From Dehalococcoidia bacterium (GTDB lineage Bacteria > Chloroflexota > Dehalococcoidia > Dehalococcoidales > Fen-1064), in NCBI GenBank assembly GCA_003153075.1, contig PMBW01000184.1:3292-8303 (forward strand): 5,012 bases of DNA. The letters are read 5' to 3'. Position numbers and translations under genes: made by a program. Within the stretch, counting starts at the first letter, position 1. Every line of letters begins with the position of its first letter. The notes below the pieces were generated by a model. It worked only from the letters and a program-made list of their open reading frames with translations, did no database searches and was not told the origin of the DNA. Positions 1 through 5,011 of the stretch are shown one piece after another.

Positions 1-498
1 GGCGACAAGGTAAAACTTGGTACCGTGCGGATGGTGATTTCGGCGGCGAAAAATGTCGAAAGCGCAAAAAAGGCAAAACTGGTTTCCGCAGCCGCAAAAA
101 AGGCCGGAATTACCGACCTGAATGAGTTTAAAATTACGGATGCAGAGATTGCCGAAATTGCCAAACAGGCCGAGCTGAACGACGCTGACATGCTGGCCGT
201 CCTCGCCAAGGAAATTACGCAGCGCAGGGAAAGTATCGAGGCTTATAAAGCGGGGAACCGCCCCGACCTGGTAGCTGTGGAAGAAGCAGAATTAAACATT
301 CTGTTGTCCTACGCACCCAAACAGCTCAGCCGTGAGGAAATTACCGCGGTGGCCAAACGGATCATTGCCGAAGTCGGCGCCCACGGCCCTGGTGACAAAG
401 GCAAAGTAATGCCCAAAGTCATCGCTGAATTGAAAGGCAAGGCGGACGGCAAAGAAATTAATGCTGTCGTTACGGAACTTTTAGGCGCAATTCACTAG
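1..498 (+). CDS. GatB/YqeY domain-containing protein (5' end outside window)
   Basis: YqeY-family protein, related to the C-terminal tRNA-binding domain of GatB, a subunit of the Asp/Glu-tRNA amidotransferase. Stand-alone members are small cytosolic proteins of unclear role. The reading frame is open from base 1, and the codons before the GTG at 25 and ATG at 31 encode GDKVKLGTVRM. This fits the conserved N-terminal GDK-x-x-L-x-x-x-RM stretch of the family, so the true start lies upstream, probably by about 15 codons, and neither the GTG nor the ATG is the start. 165 residues are visible. Family hallmarks follow: KEITQRRESIEAY (about residues 70-82), an acidic helix, YAPKQLS, then GKVMPKV and GKADG near the end. 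Residues about 22-58 form an Ala/Lys/Glu-rich stretch longer than the short linker of B. subtilis YqeY. The TAG stop is followed by a strong terminator, so this is the last gene of its transcript. Family assignment is firm; molecular function is not known. Confidence 0.9.
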   Translation, partial: GDKVKLGTVRMVISAAKNVESAKKAKLVSAAAKKAGITDLNEFKITDAEIAEIAKQAELNDADMLAVLAKEITQRRESIEAYKAGNRPDLVAVEEAELNILLSYAPKQLSREEITAVAKRIIAEVGAHGPGDKGKVMPKVIAELKGKADGKEINAVVTELLGAIH

Positions 499-521
499 CT
501 AAATATAGTGGTTTCATTTTG

Positions 522-550
522 AGAAGGGGGCTTTCGCCCCCTTCTTTTTT
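522..550 (+). terminator. Rho-independent terminator after the YqeY gene
   Basis: A perfect 10-bp stem, 522-531 pairing with 536-545 and GC-rich in its upper half, closes a 4-base TTTC loop. A run of six T (545-550) follows directly. It begins 23 bases after the YqeY stop. Textbook intrinsic terminator for + strand transcription. Confidence 0.95.
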
Positions 551-585
551 CTATAAATCCAAAATACCAATTCCAAAATTAGTCC

Positions 586-617
586 CCAGTATTTATAATT
601 ATTAAACTTAATACTGG
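586..617. repeat. Perfect 8-bp inverted repeat, possible operator or hairpin
   Basis: The arms CCAGTATT (586-593) and AATACTGG (610-617) are exact reverse complements separated by 16 AT-rich bases. The element sits between the YqeY terminator and the candidate promoter of the reductase gene, ending about 27 bases before the -35 candidate. The 24-base centre-to-centre distance is longer than one helical turn (about 2.3 turns). It could bind a dimeric regulator or be a chance or stem-loop element. No T-tract follows it, so it is not a typical terminator. Function is inferred from position only. Confidence 0.4.
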
Positions 618-643
618 CAACTCATATCTCTAAACTACCGAAT

Positions 644-673
644 TTGTTAGGTTCTTCTCTTTTCTGATAAGAT
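644..673 (+). promoter_or_regulatory. Candidate sigma-70-type promoter of the thioredoxin reductase-like gene
   Basis: A TTGTTA -35-like hexamer (644-649) is separated by 18 bases from a TAAGAT -10-like hexamer (668-673). The -10 is preceded by TG one base upstream (665-666), giving an extended -10 element. Each hexamer matches consensus at four of six positions. A start near 680 would give a leader of about 70 bases ending in a good ribosome binding site. It lies downstream of a strong terminator, so a promoter is needed somewhere in this interval. The exact placement is tentative. Confidence 0.45.
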
Positions 674-736
674 AAATTTATTGGAAATGAAGCGGAATGA
701 GGATTTTTCCATAGCGAATTTAATGGATAAATCACC

Positions 737-742
737 AAGGAG
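737..742 (+). promoter_or_regulatory. Ribosome binding site of the reductase gene
   Basis: AAGGAG lies 8 bases before the ATG at 751. This strong, well-spaced Shine-Dalgarno fixes that ATG as the start. Confidence 0.85.
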
Positions 743-750
743 AAAAAAGA

Positions 751-1671
751 ATGGCACCCCAATATGATGTGATTATTATCGGCGGCGGTCCGGCAGGCAT
801 GGCCGCTGGAATTTACGCGGCGCGGGCAAAGCTGCGCACTTTGATCCTGGAAAAAGAAACGCCCGGCGGCGAATTAATGAATATCGAATGGATCGAAAAC
901 TACCCCGGTTTTACGGAAGGCGTGCTGGGTTCGGAATTAGGGTCCAATATGATGATGCAGTCCGCTAAGTTCGGCGCGGAATTACAGATGGCGGAAGTCG
1001 AAAAGATCATTCCCGGTAAAGATGAGAAAACCGTTAAAACCGCCCAGGGCGATTTCAACACTAAAGCAATAATCATCACCAGCGGCTCGCACTCACGCAA
1101 GATCGGCGTCCCCGGCGAGGCCGAATTAACTAATAAAGGCGTATTTTATTGTGCTACCTGCGACGGGGCAAAATTTGCCGGGAAAGAAGTAGCTGTGGCG
1201 GGAGGCGGCGATTCCGGCTTGACCGAAGCGCTCTTCCTCACCAGGTTAGCCTCCAAAGTAACGGTCATTGAACTGATGCCGCAGATGCTGGCGAACAAGA
1301 CGCTGCAAGAAAAAGCTTTGACAAACCCCAAACTCGAAATCAGGGTGGCCACGAAAATTGAAGCCGTACGCGGCAGCAGCCATGTTGAATCCCTTGATCT
1401 TTCCGATGCGAAAACAGGACAGAAAAGCAGCCTGAAAGTTGAAGGGTTGCTGGTCAGGGTAGGAATGATCGCAAACACCGCCTTTTTGAAGAGCACAGTG
1501 GCCTTGAACCCGGGCGGGCAGGTGATCGTCAATGAACGGATGGAGACGAATGTTCCTGGCATTTTTGCGGCCGGCGATGTGCGGATCAATTCACCGATGC
1601 AGGTCGTAACCGCAGTATCCGACGGCGCCACCGCGGCGATGGGTTTACTGAAATATCTCGAAGCCGTTTAG
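751..1671 (+). CDS. Thioredoxin reductase-like FAD-dependent disulfide oxidoreductase, predicted NADH-type
   Basis: Low-molecular-weight thioredoxin reductase family flavoprotein of the usual length (306 residues), cytosolic, expected to pass electrons through FAD and a redox disulfide to thioredoxin or a similar protein. Visible parts: N-terminal FAD Rossmann motif GGGPAG (11-16); ETPGGELMNIEWIENYPGF (36-54); the redox-active CATC (134-137) followed by DG; a second dinucleotide fold GGGDSG (151-156); and the C-terminal FAD motif around GIFAAGDVR (270-278). The pyridine-nucleotide domain is atypical. Where E. coli TrxB has HRR...R contacts for the NADPH phosphate, this protein reads ELMPQMLA (174-181), with an acidic residue at the end of the second strand. 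Its glycine motif is GxGxxG rather than GxGxxA. Both features favour NADH or another donor over NADPH (inference). No thioredoxin gene is adjacent. It is monocistronic, between a candidate promoter and hairpins at 1695 and 1749. A ferredoxin- or otherwise-driven reductase of the same fold remains possible, so no trxB symbol is given. Confidence 0.9.
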   Translation: MAPQYDVIIIGGGPAGMAAGIYAARAKLRTLILEKETPGGELMNIEWIENYPGFTEGVLGSELGSNMMMQSAKFGAELQMAEVEKIIPGKDEKTVKTAQGDFNTKAIIITSGSHSRKIGVPGEAELTNKGVFYCATCDGAKFAGKEVAVAGGGDSGLTEALFLTRLASKVTVIELMPQMLANKTLQEKALTNPKLEIRVATKIEAVRGSSHVESLDLSDAKTGQKSSLKVEGLLVRVGMIANTAFLKSTVALNPGGQVIVNERMETNVPGIFAAGDVRINSPMQVVTAVSDGATAAMGLLKYLEAV

Positions 1672-1694
1672 TACTTGATTTTTTATGGATACTG

Positions 1695-1712
1695 GCGGGC
1701 TCGCTTGCCCGC
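1695..1712 (+). terminator. Hairpin after the reductase gene, possible weak terminator
   Basis: The GC-rich perfect 6-bp stem GCGGGC/GCCCGC (1695-1700 with 1707-1712) closes a 6-base loop, starting 23 bases after the reductase stop. Only a short run of four T (at about 1721-1724) follows some bases later, so it is not a canonical intrinsic terminator. It may act together with the larger hairpin at 1749-1781. Confidence 0.4.
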
Positions 1713-1743
1713 AGCACCCGTTTTCCCCGAACCAATTAAGCAT

Positions 1744-1781
1744 AAGAAAAGCGCTAGCGTGCTTTACGCACACTAGCGCTT
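1744..1781 (-). terminator. Terminator of the CoA-transferase operon, possibly bidirectional
   Basis: A 14-bp stem (1749-1762 with 1768-1781) closes a 5-base loop. Its only defect is the pair 1758/1772: a C-A mismatch in + strand RNA but a G-U wobble in - strand RNA. On the - strand the stem leads straight into TTTTCTT (the complement of 1744-1750). It begins 27 bases past the stop of the B subunit. Both points mark it as mainly the - strand terminator. On the + strand a T-rich stretch (CTGTTTCTTTG) also follows, so it could stop transcripts from the reductase gene too. Confidence 0.8.
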
Positions 1782-1808
1782 CTGTTTCTTTGTAGTTGGA
1801 TTGGTAAA

Positions 1809-2489
1809 TTAAAATTCGATTTCTTTCAAATCGGGGCTGACAATCAGCTTCGGCTCAGTCACGGATTGCACGTCTTTTGCGGTCAAACCGGGCGCAACTT
1901 CTTTCAGGAGCAGGCCTTTAGTTGTCACTTCCATCACGGCTAAGTCTGTGAAGATCATATTGACTTTACCTGCAACAGTCGGCGGGAAAGTTAATTTCTT
2001 AACAATCTTGGGACTGCCATCAACAGCGACATGTTCCATCGCAAGGAAGAGTTTATCAGCTCCTGCGCAAAGGTCCATGGAACCGCCGATGTTCCCCACA
2101 TCCAGTCCGCGCGAGGGATTCGCCCAACCGGCATAATCACCTTTGTCGTTAACCTGCAGTGCGCCCATGACGACTAAATTCATTCTGCCGCCGCGGATCA
2201 TCGTGAATGATTCCAGAATATCAAAATAGATCGTCCCCGGGATTTCGATAACAGCCTGACAACTGGCATTGATACAGTCCTGATTGATCATTGCCTCGTC
2301 GGTAACCAGCGGGCCCGATTTGAGCATACCGATCTCAGCCTGCAGCATGATGTCGCGGCCTTCGATCCAGTTGCTGATCAGCGTAGGGATACCGATACCC
2401 AGGTTGACATAGTCACCGTCTTTGATTTCTTTACTTACTCTCAGGGCAATCATTTCTCTGGGGATGCCCGTTAATTTCACTTTTTCCAT
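1809..2489 (-). CDS. Family I CoA-transferase, subunit B (3-oxoacid CoA-transferase type)
   Basis: Catalytic (beta) subunit of a heteromeric family I CoA-transferase of the AtoA/ScoB/PcaJ group, 226 residues, normal for the family. It would move CoA from an acyl-CoA donor to a carboxylate through a glutamyl-CoA thioester. Visible: the N-terminal REMIALRVSKEIKDGDYVNLGIGIPTL region (about 11-37), the catalytic-Glu segment MLQAEIGMLKSGP (48-60) with Glu52 as the predicted nucleophile, MGALQVN and the GDYAGWANP stretch, then GNIGGSMDL. The usual SENG around the nucleophile is AEIG here. The start is the ATG at 2489: it has an AGGAG ribosome site, and homology begins there. The frame is open further upstream to 2582, but that part overlaps subunit A coding sequence and does not resemble the family. 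It is the last gene of the operon, 14 bases after subunit A and followed by a strong terminator. Substrate unknown: acetoacetate, 3-oxoadipate, butyrate-type and others share this fold. Confidence 0.9.
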   Translation of the reverse strand: MEKVKLTGIPREMIALRVSKEIKDGDYVNLGIGIPTLISNWIEGRDIMLQAEIGMLKSGPLVTDEAMINQDCINASCQAVIEIPGTIYFDILESFTMIRGGRMNLVVMGALQVNDKGDYAGWANPSRGLDVGNIGGSMDLCAGADKLFLAMEHVAVDGSPKIVKKLTFPPTVAGKVNMIFTDLAVMEVTTKGLLLKEVAPGLTAKDVQSVTEPKLIVSPDLKEIEF

Positions 2490-2500
2490 CTTTCTATATA

Positions 2501-2505
2501 CTCCT
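2501..2505 (-). promoter_or_regulatory. Ribosome binding site of subunit B overlapping the stop codon of subunit A
   Basis: On the - strand, AGGAG (complement of 2501-2505) shares two bases with the TAG stop of subunit A (2504-2506) and lies 11 bases before the ATG at 2489. Ribosomes ending subunit A would stop on this site, consistent with coupled, balanced synthesis of the two subunits. Confidence 0.75.
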
Positions 2506-3244
2506 AATCGATTCCTACTCGGACTTTGAGGCGCGGCACCTGGACAACCCGTTTCACATAAATACCAGGGGTGTGAATACAATCCGGGTCGATTTCGCCC
2601 GGTTGCACGATGTTTTCCGCCTCGGCGATTGTGACCTTCGCAGCTGAAGCCATGACCGGGTTAAAGTTTCTGGCAGTCTTGGAATAACGGATGTTCCCTT
2701 CTGTATCGGCGGTATGAGCATGAATAAAAGCAAAATCAGGTTTGAGGGCATATTCCAGAATATAAGTTCTGCCGTTAAAAACCCGTGTTTCCTTGGGTGT
2801 ACGGTTAGCAACTATGCTGCTGACGACAGATTTTTCGACGATCGAACCGGTTCCAGTGGGGAGATACACAGCTGCCACACCGGCTGCTGCGGCGCGGTAT
2901 CTTTCCGCTAATGTGCCCATCGGGACAACTTCCAACTCAATCTCACCGGCTCTGACTGCCTGTTCAAAAGGGTCCTGTCTCCCCTTGGAGGCAGACCGCG
3001 CCAAGCCGTATGAATCAATCAGTTTTTTTAATTGGCCGTTTTTAACCAGCGCCCTCAGTTCTTCGGTGGCACCGACCATCGGACCACAACCGCAAGCGAG
3101 GGTAAGATTCTTGACTTTTTTGTTGATCAAAGCCTGTAAAAGAATTCTAGGTACGCCGCAGGCAAAGAACCCGGCGACGGCAATCAGAGCGCCGTCATTG
3201 ACATCGGCGATTGCCTCATCGATTTTCTGATAAACTTTATCCAT
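2504..3244 (-). CDS. Family I CoA-transferase, subunit A (3-oxoacid CoA-transferase type)
   Basis: Alpha subunit of the same CoA-transferase (AtoD/ScoA/PcaI group), 246 residues, slightly longer than the roughly 220-230 usual for stand-alone subunits. It pairs with subunit B to build the active site and bind CoA. Visible in order: the family signature region DGALIAVAGFFACGVP (17-32), close to the DG...GGF...G.P pattern; the nucleotide-binding-like LTLACGCGP; PMGTLAER; YLPTGTGSIVE; the FNGRTYILEYALKPDFAFI block; and the characteristic ADTEGN followed by ARNFNPVMA, typical of 3-oxoacid transferases. The C-terminal HTPGIYVKRVVQV block is also typical. The start ATG at 3244 has an AAGGAG site but 14 bases away, a long spacing; no in-frame start lies closer. 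The neighbouring crotonases upstream suggest the acyl-CoA made here enters a beta-oxidation-like path, or that it returns CoA from a product. Confidence 0.9.
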   Translation of the reverse strand: MDKVYQKIDEAIADVNDGALIAVAGFFACGVPRILLQALINKKVKNLTLACGCGPMVGATEELRALVKNGQLKKLIDSYGLARSASKGRQDPFEQAVRAGEIELEVVPMGTLAERYRAAAAGVAAVYLPTGTGSIVEKSVVSSIVANRTPKETRVFNGRTYILEYALKPDFAFIHAHTADTEGNIRYSKTARNFNPVMASAAKVTIAEAENIVQPGEIDPDCIHTPGIYVKRVVQVPRLKVRVGID

Positions 3245-3258
3245 TCTGCTTAAATATT

Positions 3259-3264
3259 CTCCTT
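3259..3264 (-). promoter_or_regulatory. Ribosome binding site of CoA-transferase subunit A, long spacing
   Basis: AAGGAG on the - strand, 14 bases before the ATG at 3244. The sequence is strong but the spacing exceeds the usual 5-10 bases. With no alternative start in frame between them, the ATG at 3244 is still the best choice. Confidence 0.6.
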
Positions 3265-3296
3265 CTTTGTATAAGCCTTGGCCTATTAATTACGTT

Positions 3297-3324
3297 ATCA
3301 TATTTTTACTGCATCATTCCACAA
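3297..3324 (-). promoter_or_regulatory. Possible internal promoter upstream of the CoA-transferase genes
   Basis: In the 85-base gap between the second crotonase and subunit A, the - strand reads TTGTGG (3324-3319), 16 bases, then TATGAT (3302-3297). The -10 matches consensus in five of six positions, the -35 in three. The gap is far longer than the other junctions of the operon, so a separate start is plausible. AT-rich sequence gives such matches by chance, so this is weak. Confidence 0.3.
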
Positions 3325-3329
3325 CAGCT

Positions 3330-4049
3330 TCAGGTTAGCAGTAAATTGCCCATCCGGGTTTCCAGTTCCAGTCCCTGCTGCAGGGGTAAATCGAGGCCGT
3401 CCACGATTGCGCGTTTAGCGTATTGCAATGCTGCCCAATCATAGCTGCGAATCCTGTCCGCCAGTTTTTCAACAGTGGGTAACAGCTCTGCGCGTAGCAC
3501 AACCCGGTTGACCATCTTGATTTTTTTTGCCTCATCCGCGGTGATCCACCTTCCGGATAAAAGCATTTCCATGGCGTAACCTCTACCGACGATACGCGGA
3601 ATGGTCTGGCTCCCGCCGGCGGCAGGAATAATCCCAAGCCCCATTTCCGGCACGCCGAATTTAGCGTCTGTAGAAGCTACGCGGATATCGCAACACATCG
3701 CCATTTCGATACCGGAACCAAGGACATAGCCGTGTAAAGCAGCGATCATTGGCTTTTTAATTTGCAAGAATAATCCCCAGACATCGCGCTCGAATCTGAC
3801 CTGACGGGCAGCAACAGGCGGCGGTGATGTCAAAAACTCCGAAAGGTCGGCGCCGGCGCAAAAAGCCTTTTCTCCGGCGGCTTTGAGGATAATTACCCCC
3901 ACTTCCGGGTCATCTTTGGCAGCGGATAGAGCCTCAAAAAGTTCATCCCGCATTTTGATATTGTAGGCGTTTAAAAACTTAGGACGGTTAAGAGTAATGT
4001 AGCCCTTATCATCCTTCTTTTCGTAGAGAATTACTTCAAAATCACTCAT
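3330..4049 (-). CDS. Enoyl-CoA hydratase/isomerase (crotonase) family protein, short C-terminus
   Basis: Crotonase-fold enzyme expected to add water to, or isomerise, an enoyl-CoA. Visible: ITLNRPKFLNAYN (18-30), the first oxyanion-hole segment AFCAGADLSEF (62-72), GYVLGSGIEMAMCCDIRVA (107-125), and FGVPEMGLGIIPAAGG (131-146). Both acid/base glutamates of true hydratases are present at expected places: Glu135 (PE of FGVPE) and Glu161 (AMEMLL), matching rat Glu144 and Glu164. This argues for a genuine hydratase. At 239 residues it is about 20 short of the usual 258-262. It ends right after the ELETRMGNLLLT helix, without the usual TEDxxEGxxAFxEKRxPxFKG tail its neighbour keeps. No frame downstream restores that tail. 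The start at 4049 follows the upstream stop by 15 bases. Only a weak AGG (4064-4066, overlapping that stop) serves as ribosome site, so translation is probably coupled. Substrate unknown. Confidence 0.88.
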   Translation of the reverse strand: MSDFEVILYEKKDDKGYITLNRPKFLNAYNIKMRDELFEALSAAKDDPEVGVIILKAAGEKAFCAGADLSEFLTSPPPVAARQVRFERDVWGLFLQIKKPMIAALHGYVLGSGIEMAMCCDIRVASTDAKFGVPEMGLGIIPAAGGSQTIPRIVGRGYAMEMLLSGRWITADEAKKIKMVNRVVLRAELLPTVEKLADRIRSYDWAALQYAKRAIVDGLDLPLQQGLELETRMGNLLLT

Positions 4050-4064
4050 TATAGAATTGTGAAC

Positions 4065-4850
4065 CTACTGCCCTTTGAATTCGGGTGGCCGTTTCTGTTG
4101 AAAGGCTTTGATACCTTCGGTTCGGTCGCCGGTAGTATGCAACAAGAAATATAGGTCGGCTTCCAGACGCAAGCCTTGTTCCATTGTCAGATCCAGTCCT
4201 TTATTGATAGCTTCTTTAATATAACGCAGCGAAACGGGAGCTTTTCCCGCGATGGCCTTAGCCAGTGTTTCAACCTCGGCTGCCAGCGATTCCCCAGGCA
4301 CGACCTTCGTCACCAGTCCGGTTTCCAAAGCATCTGCGGCGTCGAATGTTTCCGCAGTCAGGATAAATTCCAGCGCTTTACCTTTGCCGATGATGCGGGG
4401 CAACCTCTGCGTGCCACCGTCCGAAGGAATCAAACCGGATGCCACTTCCGGGAAGCCAAAACGCGCCTTCTGTGCCGCAATTCTGATATCGCAGGCCAGC
4501 GCCAATTCCAATCCCTCTCCCAAAGCATCGCCGTTGATCGCCGCGATTACCGGCTTTTCAATACCGGCGATACAGGCTGCCGCATTATACTTTTGTGAGA
4601 GTTCCGCATCACCGCGTATTTGCTTCTTGCCCGATCGGAATGATTTTTCCATTTCATTTCCGGCACAAAATGCGTCGCCCGCGCCGGTCAGAATCACCAC
4701 GTATACATCATCGTCCTGATTTATCAGACGGCAGATCTCATCCATTTCCTGACTCATTTGCAGATTAATCAGATTATGGTCATCAGGACGGTTAAGCACA
4801 ATCCTGGCGATGTGATTGTTTATCTGAACAAGAACTAAAGAATCAGGCAT
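4065..4850 (-). CDS. Enoyl-CoA hydratase/isomerase (crotonase) family protein, full length
   Basis: Full-length crotonase family member (261 residues), first complete gene of the operon. Visible: RIVLNRPDDHNLINLQM (16-32), AFCAGNEMEKSF (60-71), the helix-forming INGDALGEGLELALACDIRIA (105-125), FGFPEVASGLIPSDGGTQRLPR (131-152), and the C-terminal DRTEGIKAFQQKRPPEFKG (242-260), the standard tail. Both hydratase glutamates are present, Glu135 (FGFPE) and Glu161 (ALEFIL). The oxyanion segment reads CAGNEM instead of the common CAGADL, a change of the Ala-Asp pair that could affect substrate fit. It is clearly diverged from the adjacent crotonase, so the two are not a recent tandem copy. AAGGTG at 4855-4860 lies 4 bases before the ATG at 4850, supporting this start. 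The family also includes isomerases, dehalogenases and carnitine-type racemases/hydratases; the two glutamates favour hydratase. Substrate not determinable. Confidence 0.9.
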   Translation of the reverse strand: MPDSLVLVQINNHIARIVLNRPDDHNLINLQMSQEMDEICRLINQDDDVYVVILTGAGDAFCAGNEMEKSFRSGKKQIRGDAELSQKYNAAACIAGIEKPVIAAINGDALGEGLELALACDIRIAAQKARFGFPEVASGLIPSDGGTQRLPRIIGKGKALEFILTAETFDAADALETGLVTKVVPGESLAAEVETLAKAIAGKAPVSLRYIKEAINKGLDLTMEQGLRLEADLYFLLHTTGDRTEGIKAFQQKRPPEFKGQ

Positions 4851-4909
4851 AATTCACCTTATTATAATCAGAGTTGGTTGGGTAGAGATTCCAGGATAAT
4901 ATTAGCTTA

Positions 4910-4939
4910 ATAGTAACTCAACGCGGATACTGAAATCAA
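4910..4939 (-). promoter_or_regulatory. Candidate promoter of the crotonase/CoA-transferase operon
   Basis: On the - strand, TTGATT (4939-4934) and TACTAT (4915-4910) are separated by 18 bases, each matching four of six consensus positions. It lies 60 bases before the first crotonase ATG. A better TATAAT at 4862-4869 is too close to the ribosome site to serve, since transcription would begin inside it. Tentative; the operon could also be read from an upstream gene. Confidence 0.3.
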
Positions 4940-4975
4940 GGTAAAAACTGATTGCTTACCGCTGAATGCTATCCG

Positions 4976-5011
4976 TCACATCGCTTTCTGCAAAAGTTCA
5001 GAAACATATTG
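4976..5011 (-). CDS. Possible C-terminal tail of an upstream - strand gene
   Basis: One - strand frame entering from the right edge encodes QYVSELLQKAM and then a TGA (4978-4976). The residues look like an amphipathic C-terminal helix of an ordinary protein and the orientation agrees with the operon, with a 125-base gap to the first crotonase. Eleven codons are far too few to name a family or to exclude chance. If real, the operon or its neighbour continues beyond the window. Confidence 0.25.
   Translation of the reverse strand, partial: QYVSELLQKAM

Noticed and set aside
25..33. GTG at 25 or ATG at 31 as the start of the YqeY gene
   Set aside because: The frame is open to base 1 and the residues before these codons match the conserved family N-terminus, so the gene begins outside the window.
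683..710. GGAAA...TTTCC pairing in the reductase leader as a riboswitch or attenuator
   Set aside because: Only 5 bp with an 18-base loop and no conserved riboswitch core or T-tract; likely chance.
1146..1631. 161-codon - strand open frame opposite the reductase gene
   Set aside because: It is antisense to a well-conserved enzyme and has no recognisable motifs; it is a by-product of codon bias in the real gene.
2490..2582. Upstream extension of the CoA-transferase subunit B frame to an ATG at 2582
   Set aside because: The 31 extra residues overlap subunit A coding sequence, do not resemble the family, and have no ribosome site; the ATG at 2489 has AGGAG and begins the family homology.
2793..3230. 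145-codon + strand open frame opposite CoA-transferase subunit A
   Set aside because: Antisense to a clear family member, with no domain or ribosome site.
4176..4719. Two + strand open frames (4176-4598 and 4252-4719) opposite the first crotonase
   Set aside because: They overlap each other and the crotonase, and show no protein-like motifs.
3330..4850. Adjacent crotonases as a recent tandem duplication or one gene split by a frameshift
   Set aside because: Each has its own complete N-terminus and full set of catalytic motifs, and their sequences differ throughout.
4862..4869. Palindromic ATTATAAT as the -10 element of the crotonase operon
   Set aside because: Transcription from it would start within the ribosome binding site at 4855-4860, leaving no usable leader.
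4940..4960. GGTAA...TTACC hairpin in the right-hand intergenic region as a terminator
   Set aside because: The stem is only 5 bp with an 11-base loop and is not followed by a T-run on either strand.
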